A stretch of DNA of 64,000 nucleotides from CAYNLK01 sp964398055 (GTDB lineage Bacteria; Chloroflexota; Anaerolineae; 4572-78; J111). The stretch lies in NCBI GenBank assembly GCA_964398055.1, contig CAYNLK010000001.1:186001-250000 (forward strand). The letters are read 5' to 3'. The position numbers and the translations under genes are program-made. Position 1 is the stretch's first letter; every line of letters begins with the position of its first letter. Shown here piece after piece: positions 43,101-49,855 of this stretch. The notes beneath the pieces are model-generated. The model was not told where the DNA came from and searched no databases. It saw nothing but the letters and a program-made list of their open reading frames with translations.

Positions 43101-43574
43101 ACTCAGCCGGATCAGGGCATCGTGCTGCCGCCGCAGCCGTTCCTGAAGACGAACTTCCTCCAGTGCCGTCTCTACCTGGCGGGTCATATCGCGACCGGTC
43201 GCCACAAAGTGGGTGATGACGCCCTGCTCATCTTTGATCGGGGTAATGGTGGCCGACTGGTGGTAGAATTGGCCATCTTTTTTGCGATTGGTGAATTCGG
43301 TCCGCACCACCTGGCCGGCCAGCAGGCTTTGCCATAGTTCGGCATAGAACTGGCGGTCATATCGGCCTGACTGGAGCACATTGGGTGATTTTCCGATCAC
43401 CTCGGCGGGGGTGTAGCCGGTTAATTTGGTAAAGGCCGGATTGACATATTCAATGACGCCGGCCCGGTTGGCGATCAGGACCAGATCCGTGGTTTGTTCC
43501 ACGGCCCAGAAGAACATCCGTAGATTTTCTTGAAACCGGTTGGGTTCGGCCATTTGCCGGTCAATTTCAGCCAT
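40149..43574 (-). CDS. PAS-GAF-GAF-GAF-PAS hybrid histidine kinase with receiver
   Basis: A 1141-residue cytoplasmic sensor. PAS1 is at ~20-130 (VEQTTDLVLIANRAGVIEYV). Three GAF-like domains lie at ~165-320 (AEALAVERVNIWRLSPDGR), ~340-490 (TITGCEWVSLVLFDEQNE) and ~500-655 (LNLEIGGIWVVGQRAYRG). A second PAS is at ~665-775 (MDTVPEGVIFLDAQQRIALA). HisKA (AAGIAHDFNNLLTGIIGFAE) and HATPase_c (LAVNARDAMPAGGE; DTGSGIPEE; GKGTGLGLAQVYGIVKQHEG) follow, then a receiver at ~1010-1130 (ILLVEDEPHVLEV; LVLTDMVMPEMDG; LQKPV). HDFNN is typical of NtrB-like kinases that use a C-terminal receiver. Input ligands are unknown. It has its own promoter at 43613. Confidence 0.92.
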   Translation of the reverse strand: MAEIDRQMAEPNRFQENLRMFFWAVEQTTDLVLIANRAGVIEYVNPAFTKLTGYTPAEVIGKSPNVLQSGRYDRQFYAELWQSLLAGQVVRTEFTNRKKDGQFYHQSATITPIKDEQGVITHFVATGRDMTRQVETALEEVRLQERLRRQHDALIRLSTHRASAEGRLSEALSLITQTAAEALAVERVNIWRLSPDGRELRSLTTFERSESKHSAGQVLRATDYPLYFAALETVQMMDAADVSQDARTAELNADYWQPLGISSSIEVPVRLHGQVIGVVGYEHVGPNRLWTPDEITFASQLADLVAQAFLHARAKRRSEELESTRDILRALNASPEISEVFSTIAASLRTITGCEWVSLVLFDEQNEWFTMVALHQLNRELEPELRGRLSDSAATKDILAGRHRRTPDLATEKKFPVEKALYEAGYRSRLCLPLRIGRGTLGALNLAWRHPTGYNTAHLPLLDQVADAIALAIERRRLFEETRSRALQQEALNAVIAAAMAAPDMLQLAETALDHTLQALNLEIGGIWVVGQRAYRGLSSETGQKIVQATQTAQLGFSGPIIVEDWTGEGVPPSVRSLIQLAAELGLRASLSIPILTGGKRIGAIFLAAPTPRTWTTEEVALAEAIGRQLGNAAERLHLLERTRKQARRVQQIMDTVPEGVIFLDAQQRIALANPTAEEYLALLAGVKEHDVLTHLGDKPLDALLQPEPAARPYHEIKVNQPSAHVFELVSRPLADEVEAGGWVLLLHDVTESRRLQEQAQEQERLAAVGQLAAGIAHDFNNLLTGIIGFAELLQMRMDISEPGLSYLNQITKSGRQAANLIGQILDFSRKSVSQQETLDLVPFLKESLKFLERTIPESIRIVLEVTPGEFVVKADPTKIQQVLTNLAVNARDAMPAGGELRFQLACLTLEPDQSPPCPDLPPGDWILLAVSDTGSGIPEEIQDHIFEPFFTTKERGKGTGLGLAQVYGIVKQHEGYIEVSSRPGQGTTFSIFLPMVIEAEAQTGESLELKMPRGHGETILLVEDEPHVLEVNQIILTELGYRTINSTNSRQALEIYARHKAEIALVLTDMVMPEMDGLALIEALKAENPDVNVVIITGYPLQAEAGKALSQGRVRWLQKPVTITQMAQAVSQALEEAKTR

Positions 43575-43612
43575 TGGACATCATCGCAGGCCCCAAAATG
43601 GAAACAGGGGAT

Positions 43613-43640
43613 ATTATACTAAACGAACCACGGCAAGCAA
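43613..43640 (-). promoter_or_regulatory. sigma-70-like promoter of the hybrid kinase gene
   Basis: On the minus strand TTGCTT (43640-43635), 16 bp, then TATAAT (43618-43613). This places the transcript start about 30 bp before the ATG at 43574. Confidence 0.55.
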
Positions 43641-43714
43641 TATCGCCACAAATCTGTAACCATTTTACAGGCACAAGTAATTCCCTGCAATAGCCCAACT
43701 GGTTGAATTGGGGG

Positions 43715-43742
43715 TTGACAAACCGATTTTTTATGGTAGAAT
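43715..43742 (+). promoter_or_regulatory. sigma-70 promoter of arsR-like gene
   Basis: TTGACA (43715-43720), 16 bp, TAGAAT (43737-43742). The predicted start, near 43750, falls inside the operator at 43747-43766, as expected for repression. Confidence 0.75.
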
Positions 43743-43746
43743 AATA

Positions 43747-43766
43747 ATATCGTAAAAATACGATAT
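43747..43766 (+). promoter_or_regulatory. operator 1 of the ArsR-family repressor
   Basis: ATATCGTA-AAAA-TACGATAT is a perfect inverted repeat with 8-bp arms over the predicted transcript start, 15 bp before ATG 43781. The core ATCGTA-N4-TACGAT recurs at 44132. Confidence 0.8.
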
Positions 43767-43780
43767 AATGGTTTATCATT

Positions 43781-44110
43781 ATGGCAATTGAAACCACAGT
43801 TTCAGTTCCGCCGGCCTGTTGCACTTTAGATATTTCCGGGGCTGAACAGGAGCGTTTGGTCAAGATGTTCAAAGCCCTGGGTAATCCCAGCCGCTTTGAA
43901 ATCATGAAGTTTTTGGTAACTCATCCCACCTGCATTACCGGTGACATTGTTGATTTTTTGCCGCTGGCCCAGGCCACAGTTTCCCAACATCTGAAGGTCC
44001 TCAGAGAAGCAGGTTGGATTACGGGCATCACCGAAGGTCCGGCCACGAACTATTGCCTGAATGAGGCAAATATCGCCTGGTTCAGGCAGAAAGTCGGCCA
44101 GATTTTTTAG
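43781..44110 (+). CDS. ArsR/SmtB-family metal- or metalloid-responsive repressor
   Basis: A 109-residue winged-helix protein. An N-terminal Cys pair (PPACCTLD) is followed by LVKMFKALGNPSRFEIMKFL, a Cys in HPTCITGDIVDF, the recognition region LPLAQATVSQHLKVLREAGW and the wing GITEGPATNYCLN. The Cys residues are suitable thiolate ligands for As(III), Sb(III) or soft metals, although the classical ELCVCDL motif is not present. It is transcribed with the permease at 44163. Two identical operator cores, one at its own promoter and one before the permease, support autoregulation. Confidence 0.9.
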   Translation: MAIETTVSVPPACCTLDISGAEQERLVKMFKALGNPSRFEIMKFLVTHPTCITGDIVDFLPLAQATVSQHLKVLREAGWITGITEGPATNYCLNEANIAWFRQKVGQIF

Positions 44111-44131
44111 AAAAAAGTTTTAATGACATTT

Positions 44132-44147
44132 ATCGTAAAATTACGAT
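44132..44147 (+). promoter_or_regulatory. operator 2 of the ArsR-family repressor
   Basis: ATCGTA-AAAT-TACGAT repeats the arms and spacing of operator 1 exactly. It lies in the arsR-permease gap, 16 bp before ATG 44163, next to the permease ribosome-binding site (GGAG). Confidence 0.75.
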
Positions 44148-44162
44148 TTAGGAGTTGAAAAC

Positions 44163-45302
44163 ATGTTTCAGCAAATATTTGTAATTGCCGATTTTGTCCT
44201 TGAGTCCTTTTTGCATATCTGGCCCTATCTCTTGATTACTATTCCTATTGCCGTGGCCGTGCGTATGTCCGGGGCCTCAAAATATATCAACGCGGCGTTC
44301 CAAACTCGCCCCCTGGTAGCCATTTTGCTGGCCACAGCAGTGGGCGCCTTCAGCCCTTTTTGCTCTTGCAGCGTCATCCCGGTGGTGGCTACGTTGCTCA
44401 TCGGCGGCGTCCCGTTGGCGCCGGTAATGTCTTTTTGGATCGCTTCCCCCTCGATGGACCCGGAAATCTTCTTCCTGAGTGTGCCGCTGCTGGGCTGGGA
44501 ACTGGCCGTCTGGCGCTTGGTTGGGACTCTCGGCCTCAGCCTGAGCGCCGGGTTGGTGACCCACTGGCTGATGCAGCGGGGTTGGCTGGGCCAGCAGGTG
44601 CTGAAAACACGCCGGCCTGCCTCGGTCCAAAGTAGTTGGACCCTGCTCAAAACCGGCTGGCAGTGGTTCAAACGCAACCTGATTATTTATTATCCCGCAT
44701 TTGGCTTTGTGTCCAATCGAGTATTACCGGCAGTAGAAACGGCTTGCTGTAGTTCTGCCGATCTGGGGCGGGTTGATCAGTGGCAGCCCAACCTGGTTAC
44801 ACCCCCGGCGCCAACTTCAGGCTGCGCCGCTGGCTTAACCGGCGAGGCCGCAACGGGCGGTCGTTGCGCCGTCAACCAACCGGCTTCCTTCCGCCACCGT
44901 TTACTCAGCGAAAGCTGGAACGCCACGCTGATGGTAGCCAAATTCATGGCTTTGGCCTTTGTGCTGGAAGCGTTGGTAATCCTGTATCTACCCCCAGGTT
45001 GGATTGCCGGTTTACTGGGCCGGCAAAGCCCCTGGGCCATCGTTATGGCTGCCGGGCTAGGGGTGCCGGTCTACACCACCGAGTTAACCGCCTTACCGCT
45101 GATCAGCGGCTTGTTAGCTCAGGGGATGAACCCCGCCGCGGCCCTGGCGTTCTTGATTGCCGGCCCTACCACCACCCTGCCGGCTATGGCCGCAATGTGG
45201 GGCCTGGTAACTCGCCGGGTTTTTGCTCTCTACCTCTCTTTTTCATTGGTAGGGGCTATAACCCTGGGCTACCTGTTTACTCTGGTTGTGAGGCTGTTCT
45301 GA
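44163..45302 (+). CDS. permease of the ArsP/SO_0444 family (PF03773-like)
   Basis: A 379-residue protein with eight to ten membrane helices. The conserved FSPFCSCSVIPVVATLLIGG and FWIASPSMDPE lie in the first half, and a related AAGLGVPVYTTELTALPLI and LIAGPTTTLPAMAAMWGL in the second, the internal repeat typical of this family. A Cys-rich central loop (ETACCSSADLG; SGCAAGLTG) could bind thiophilic ions. Family members export organoarsenicals (ArsP) or soft metals. The preceding ArsR-type repressor fits, but the substrate cannot be fixed from sequence. Confidence 0.88.
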   Translation: MFQQIFVIADFVLESFLHIWPYLLITIPIAVAVRMSGASKYINAAFQTRPLVAILLATAVGAFSPFCSCSVIPVVATLLIGGVPLAPVMSFWIASPSMDPEIFFLSVPLLGWELAVWRLVGTLGLSLSAGLVTHWLMQRGWLGQQVLKTRRPASVQSSWTLLKTGWQWFKRNLIIYYPAFGFVSNRVLPAVETACCSSADLGRVDQWQPNLVTPPAPTSGCAAGLTGEAATGGRCAVNQPASFRHRLLSESWNATLMVAKFMALAFVLEALVILYLPPGWIAGLLGRQSPWAIVMAAGLGVPVYTTELTALPLISGLLAQGMNPAAALAFLIAGPTTTLPAMAAMWGLVTRRVFALYLSFSLVGAITLGYLFTLVVRLF

Positions 45303-45320
45303 GCGGTCCTAAAATCAAGC

Positions 45321-45349
45321 GTGACAATCTGAGTTGGGTTGGGTATAAT
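45321..45349 (+). promoter_or_regulatory. sigma-70-like promoter of the GGR-like gene
   Basis: GTGACA (45321-45326), 17 bp, TATAAT (45344-45349), 138 bp before the ATG at 45487. Confidence 0.7.
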
Positions 45350-45379
45350 AGACATTATTCGAAATTACGCCGAAATAAG

Positions 45380-45458
45380 CGCCGGGCGCTTTCAGGTACA
45401 AAATGTTCGGCATCTTGGGCCAGAACAACCCCAGTATATAGCGGTTAATCGCCCGGCG
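45380..45458 (+). promoter_or_regulatory. long-range inverted repeat in the leader of the GGR-like gene
   Basis: CGCCGGGCG (45380-45388) and CGCCCGGCG (45450-45458) are perfect complements 61 bases apart. The second arm is followed by TTTTATT, 28 bp before the start codon. It could be a terminator of the permease transcript or a leader switch for the flavoprotein gene. Confidence 0.45.
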
Positions 45459-45486
45459 TTTTATTAGCAGCAGAAGCGGTTGGCAA

Positions 45487-46659
45487 ATGGTGGAAGTCGA
45501 ACAAGTTGATGTTTTGATTGTCGGCGCCGGTCCGGCCGGAATGTCGACGGCTCTGCATCTGGTCAAAGCTGATCCAACTTGGGCCGGCCGGGTTGTCGTG
45601 ATCGATAAAGCCGTCCATCCTCGCGAGAAGTTGTGCGGCGGCGGGGTGACCCGGTTGGGTGAGCAAGTTCTGACCGGCCTGGGCCTCTCCTTTGAACCGG
45701 CGCACGTGCCGGTGCGTGAAATTCGGCTTGTCTTTGGCCGGCTCGCCTTTGCGCTGCACGACGAACCGGTTTTTCGAGTGGTCCGCCGCGATGAGTTCGA
45801 TCACTGGCTGGTGCAACGTGGCCAACAACAGGGCATCACCGTTCATCAAGGGGAGGCGGTCAAAGTGATCACACTTCAGCCCGACTACGTTGAGGTGGTC
45901 ACGGAGCGGGCCACTTTTCACGCTCAAACCGTCGTGGCCGCCGATGGCAGCCGCAGTTTTATCCGCCGTAACCTCAAAAGGGATGGTGAGGCTCGCCTGG
46001 CCCGCCTCTTGGAGGTGCTGACTCCGGAGCAGGCCGAGCGCTGTTTTGAGTTCCGCGACGGGGTAGCTGTTTTTGATTTCAGCCCGATGTTGGCCGGGTT
46101 GCAGGGTTACTATTGGGATTTTCCCAGCCTGGTCAAGGGCCAACCATTTATGAACCGGGGTGTCTTTGACAGCCGGACCTGGTCCACGGGGCGGCGGGTT
46201 CCTCTGCCTGACACGCTGCGTGACTCGCTGGCGCGCCGCCAACGCAACCTGGCCGACTATCCGCTCAAGGGCCATCCGATCCACTGGTTCGATCCCAAAG
46301 CCGACTTTGCCCGACCGCGGGTGCTGTTTGTGGGCGATGCGGCCGGCGTTGACCCGCTGCTGGGTGAAGGTATCTCCTTTGCCCTGGCTTATGGCGAAGT
46401 GGCCGCGGCCACCATCATCGATGCTTTTGCCCGGCAACAGTTTGATTTTGCTGATTATAAAGTTCGTATCCTGACCCATGCCATCCTATCCCAGCTATGT
46501 ATGCGAGCCAAATTGGCCCGGCTGGCTTATCGCTTCCGTTCACCCTGGTTGGTCCGGGCCGTGTGGCGACTGGCCCCCTGGCTGGTGCGGGGACTGGCCT
46601 GGTACAATCCGGCTTATGTGCCGGTGCGGCAGCCTCGCCTGGTGAGAGTGAGCGACTGA
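45487..46659 (+). CDS. geranylgeranyl-reductase-family FAD-dependent oxidoreductase
   Basis: A 390-residue flavoprotein. The N-terminal Rossmann motif is VDVLIVGAGPAGMSTALHLV. KLCGGGVT corresponds to the conserved CGG(G) segment of the GGR family, VVAADGSRSFIRR is the second FAD motif, and VLFVGDAAGVDPLLGEGISF the GD motif typical of this group. Family members reduce isoprenoid double bonds (archaeal lipids, chlorophyll side chain, menaquinone tail) or oxidise related substrates. The exact substrate is not resolved. No lipid- or chlorophyll-biosynthesis neighbours are present. It has its own promoter at 45321 and ends at a shared terminator. Confidence 0.88.
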   Translation: MVEVEQVDVLIVGAGPAGMSTALHLVKADPTWAGRVVVIDKAVHPREKLCGGGVTRLGEQVLTGLGLSFEPAHVPVREIRLVFGRLAFALHDEPVFRVVRRDEFDHWLVQRGQQQGITVHQGEAVKVITLQPDYVEVVTERATFHAQTVVAADGSRSFIRRNLKRDGEARLARLLEVLTPEQAERCFEFRDGVAVFDFSPMLAGLQGYYWDFPSLVKGQPFMNRGVFDSRTWSTGRRVPLPDTLRDSLARRQRNLADYPLKGHPIHWFDPKADFARPRVLFVGDAAGVDPLLGEGISFALAYGEVAAATIIDAFARQQFDFADYKVRILTHAILSQLCMRAKLARLAYRFRSPWLVRAVWRLAPWLVRGLAWYNPAYVPVRQPRLVRVSD

Positions 46660-46700
46660 GGTAGAGCAGCAAACTTGCGCCCGCAAAAAGGTCAAAATAA

Positions 46701-46732
46701 AAGAGCGCAGACTGATCGCTGTTTGCGCTCTT
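46701..46732. terminator. bidirectional hairpin terminator
   Basis: AAGAGCGCA (46701-46709) and TGCGCTCTT (46724-46732) form a perfect 9-bp stem between the convergent GGR-like and YqaE-like genes. AAAATAAAAG on the left gives T-runs for leftward transcripts. Confidence 0.85.
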
Positions 46733-46757
46733 CTCCTTACTAACTGTTATATCTCGG

Positions 46758-46922
46758 CTAATACCGTTTTGGCTCCATCGAGGCGAATACAATCGCCCCA
46801 ATCACGCCGGGAATCCAGCCCATAATTGTGAGCAAAGAAACCACGATGATCGGCCCGCAGCCTTTATCAATCACGGCCAATGGCGGAAAAACAATAGCCA
46901 CAATTAATCTAAGACAACCCAT
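46758..46922 (-). CDS. YqaE/Pmp3-family (UPF0057) small membrane protein
   Basis: A 54-residue protein, ATG 46922, with AGCAGGT upstream. The translation matches the Pmp3/YqaE family closely: FPPLAVIDKGCGP in the first half, TIMGWIPGVIGAI in the second, and two hydrophobic helices. The family is known from salt- and stress-induced proteolipids of yeast, plants and bacteria that affect membrane potential. It is a monocistronic gene downstream of hoxH, facing the GGR-like gene. Confidence 0.9.
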   Translation of the reverse strand: MGCLRLIVAIVFPPLAVIDKGCGPIIVVSLLTIMGWIPGVIGAIVFASMEPKRY

Positions 46923-47054
46923 TTTTTTACCTGCTTTCTGTCAGATTTCACCTGTAATCCAGGATGATAATTTGATCGTTCCAGTCCATTCACTAATACA
47001 TTACGGACTCAAGCTGGAAAAGTCGCGGTAAAATGGGTGACTCAAAGCAGGCGA

Positions 47055-48488
47055 TCAGCCGCGGCTGTGTTCAGCCACCACCTCGCCGGTGGGGGCCACC
47101 AGTTGCACCTGCAGCGGCATCTGGCCAAGGGCATGGGTTGAACAGCTCAAACACGGGTCATACATCCGAATGCCGTGCTCGATCCGGTTGAGGACGCCTT
47201 CAGTGAGGTCGTGTCCATTGACATATGCTTGCGCAATTTGTTTAACGGTTTTATTCATCGCCATATTGTTTTGGCCGGTGGCAATGATCAGATTGACTTT
47301 CTGCAATACCCCCGTGTCATCCACGTGATATTCGTGGAAGAGGGTGCCGCGCGGGGCTTCGCTAACGCCCACCCCAACCAGGTTGTTGACCCCGGCCTGG
47401 CTGCGGATATGATTGCCCATCAAGTCGGGGTCTTCCAACACTTCCTCGATCTTTTCCAGGGCGAATAGAATTTCAATCAGGCGGGCATAGTGATAGTAGA
47501 AGCTGCTGATGACCGGTTTGCCATGACTCCCCAGCCGGCGGAACTGGCGCAGCTCGCGGTCGGCGCGCGGCGTGCCGGCAAAGTCGCAGATGTTGAGCCG
47601 GGCCAGCGGGCCAACCCGGTACATCCCAACCTCGCCAAAGCCATTGCGTTTGTAGTATGGAAATTTCAAGTAACTCCACGGTTCAACCGCTTCGGCAATG
47701 ATGTCCCGATAGTTGGCCGGATCGATTCCGTCCTCCAGCAAGCGGCCATCGCTGTCCATCACCCGCAGCACCCCATCGTAATGCTCCAGGCCGCCTTCAG
47801 GCGTCACCAGGCCCAAAAAGAGGCTGGGGAAATTCCCGTAAGACTCAATTTCGGCCGGGTATTTATCGGCCGCATCTTTGAACAGGTCCAGGGCGTTTTC
47901 AACGGTGTCAAACGCTTCCGGTAACGCTCGCCGAATCTGGTCGCGCTTCTCGACCGTCAACGCCTCGCGCACCCCGCCGGGCACCGCCCAGGCCGGGTGA
48001 ATGCTCTTGCCGCCCAACAGCCGGATGACTTCCTGGCCAAATTGGCGCAGCCGGATACCCCGGCGAGCTACTTCAGGCTGTTGTTGAACCAGACCCAGCA
48101 GGTTGCGGCTGGTGGGATCGCTCTCCATGCCCAATAACAAATCCGGCCCGCTCAAGTGGAAAAAGCTCAAGGCATGGCTTTGCACAATCTGGCCCCAATT
48201 CATCAAACGGCGAAGTTTTTCGGAGGTGGGTGAAATCCGCACCCCCAGGATAGCGTCGCCGGTTTTGGATGAGGCCATCAGGTGGCTAACCGGGCAGATG
48301 CCACAAACGCGGGCAGTAATACCGGGCATTTCCCAAAAGCTGCGCCCTTCACAGAATTTTTCAAAACCGCGAAACTCGGTGACATGGAAACGGGCGTCGC
48401 TCACCCGTTCCTTTTCATCCAGATAGATGGTAATTTTAGCGTGACCCTCGATGCGAGTCACCGGATCAATCGTTACTGTTCGGCCCAT
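47055..48488 (-). CDS. hoxH: bidirectional [NiFe]-hydrogenase large subunit
   Basis: A 477-residue catalytic subunit of group 3d type. The N-terminal nickel motif is RVCGICPVSH and the C-terminal motif DPCLSCSTHALG, together supplying the four Cys ligands of the NiFe site. A tail of about 25 residues after the His (ALGQMPLQVQLVAPTGEVVA ...) should be removed by a maturation endopeptidase, but no hoxW or hyp gene lies in the window. It is the last gene of hoxEFUYH, 14 bp after hoxY. The complex couples H2 oxidation or production to NAD+/NADH in the cytoplasm. Confidence 0.95.
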   Translation of the reverse strand: MGRTVTIDPVTRIEGHAKITIYLDEKERVSDARFHVTEFRGFEKFCEGRSFWEMPGITARVCGICPVSHLMASSKTGDAILGVRISPTSEKLRRLMNWGQIVQSHALSFFHLSGPDLLLGMESDPTSRNLLGLVQQQPEVARRGIRLRQFGQEVIRLLGGKSIHPAWAVPGGVREALTVEKRDQIRRALPEAFDTVENALDLFKDAADKYPAEIESYGNFPSLFLGLVTPEGGLEHYDGVLRVMDSDGRLLEDGIDPANYRDIIAEAVEPWSYLKFPYYKRNGFGEVGMYRVGPLARLNICDFAGTPRADRELRQFRRLGSHGKPVISSFYYHYARLIEILFALEKIEEVLEDPDLMGNHIRSQAGVNNLVGVGVSEAPRGTLFHEYHVDDTGVLQKVNLIIATGQNNMAMNKTVKQIAQAYVNGHDLTEGVLNRIEHGIRMYDPCLSCSTHALGQMPLQVQLVAPTGEVVAEHSRG

Positions 48489-48502
48489 GAGTGGCTATCC
48501 TC

Positions 48503-49054
48503 CTAACCAAAATATCTCATCTCTTCTGTTAACTCAACCGGCTGCCCCTGCAACAAGGCGCTGACAGCCGCCCAGATGTGATCCGGATCGGGCGGACAGC
48601 CTGGAATGTAGACCTCAACCGGGATAACTTGGTGGACCGGCAAGACCCGCGGGAGCAACGCCGGCATCACCCGGTCGGCTTCCAGACCACGCGGCGCTTT
48701 GCCGGGACCTTCGTGGTATACCTGGGTCAGCAAATCATCCACCCCAAGGCGGTTGCGCAGGCTGGTCACATTACCCGTAACGGCGCAATCGCCAAAGCTG
48801 ACTACCACCTTGCTCCGCGCTCGAATTTGTTGGGCCAGTTCCAGATGATCCACATTGGCCACCGCCCCCTCTATCAGGGTCACATCCACATTTTTGGGGA
48901 ATTCCTTGGCATCGGCAATCGGGCTGTAAACCAGTTCGACCGCCTCGGCCAGTTCAATCAGTCGTTCATCCAGGTCTAAAAAGCTCATGTGACAGCCTGA
49001 GCAACCGCCAAACCAGGCCGTTGCCAGACGTATTTTCTTCTTCTTTGCAGTCAT
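48503..49054 (-). CDS. hoxY: bidirectional hydrogenase small subunit
   Basis: A 183-residue subunit with the proximal [4Fe-4S] cluster Cys set of group 3d enzymes: WFGGCSGCHMSFLD, FGDCAVTGNV and YIPGCPPDPDHIW. It lacks a signal peptide and a C-terminal cluster extension, consistent with a soluble cytoplasmic HoxY. It lies between hoxU (84 bp gap) and hoxH. It passes electrons from HoxH to the diaphorase HoxEFU. Confidence 0.95.
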   Translation of the reverse strand: MTAKKKKIRLATAWFGGCSGCHMSFLDLDERLIELAEAVELVYSPIADAKEFPKNVDVTLIEGAVANVDHLELAQQIRARSKVVVSFGDCAVTGNVTSLRNRLGVDDLLTQVYHEGPGKAPRGLEADRVMPALLPRVLPVHQVIPVEVYIPGCPPDPDHIWAAVSALLQGQPVELTEEMRYFG

Positions 49055-49138
49055 GCTATCGTCCTCTCTTAAGCCAGTTACTGCGGCTGAAACTTTAATC
49101 GATTATGGGGTCTGGTTGGCCGGGCATCTGCCGGCGAC

Positions 49139-49855
49139 TCACCAGGTCCACTGTTTTTTCTCCCGGCCGGTCACAATCCAGCTCAAAAATTCGTGCCGTT
49201 TTTCCATTTCGGCTACCGAAGAGCCTTTGTTGAACAGCGCGCCGGTGGGGCAAACCTGCACACACTTACCGCAACTGGTGCAACTGCGGCTTTTGCCCCA
49301 GGGCTGGTTCAGATCATTGACCACGAGGCTGTTAACGCCCCGGCCCATCACGTCCTTGGTGTGGGCGCCTTCGATTTCGTCGCATACCCGGACGCAGCGG
49401 GTGCACAAGATACAGCGATTGTGGTCAAGGCCAAAACGGTCGTGGCTGATATCCATGGGCAGGTCAGGCACCAGGTAGTCGTAGCGAACACTGGTTACGC
49501 CCAGTTTGGCAGCCTGGTGCTGCAATTCGCAGTGACCATTCATTACGCACACGGCGCAGACGTGATTCCGCTCGGCCAGGATCAGCTCGATGATCATTTG
49601 CCGGTATTTGACCAGCCGGTCGGTGTGGGTGAAAACTACCATCCCTTCCTGGACGGTGGTCGTGCAGGCGGCCATCAGGCGCGGGTTACCCTGCATTTCA
49701 ACCAGGCAAAGCCGACAGGCCCCTCGTTCACTCAAACCTTCCATATGGCAGAGCGTGGGCAATTCGATCCCATTTTCACGAATGACTTCCAGGAGGGTCT
49801 CTCCACTCCGGGCGCTGATCAACTCGTCATTTAGGGTTAAAGTTACAACAGACAT
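49139..49855 (-). CDS. hoxU: NAD-reducing hydrogenase diaphorase subunit HoxU
   Basis: A 238-residue Fe-S subunit homologous to the N-terminal part of NuoG. [2Fe-2S] ligands are in LPTLCHMEGLSERGACRLCL and AACTT. A His-Cys-type cluster region is CAVCVMNGHCELQ. Two [4Fe-4S] motifs are NRCILCTRCVRVCDE and RSCTSCGKCVQVCPTG. It starts at the hoxF stop (overlapping TGATG). It carries electrons from the flavin subunit to HoxY. Confidence 0.95.
   Translation of the reverse strand: MSVVTLTLNDELISARSGETLLEVIRENGIELPTLCHMEGLSERGACRLCLVEMQGNPRLMAACTTTVQEGMVVFTHTDRLVKYRQMIIELILAERNHVCAVCVMNGHCELQHQAAKLGVTSVRYDYLVPDLPMDISHDRFGLDHNRCILCTRCVRVCDEIEGAHTKDVMGRGVNSLVVNDLNQPWGKSRSCTSCGKCVQVCPTGALFNKGSSVAEMEKRHEFLSWIVTGREKKQWTW

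Noticed and set aside
45445..46479. Minus-strand open frame of 344 codons over the GGR-like gene
   Set aside because: The plus-strand frame has FAD motifs and a promoter. The antisense frame has no recognisable motif.
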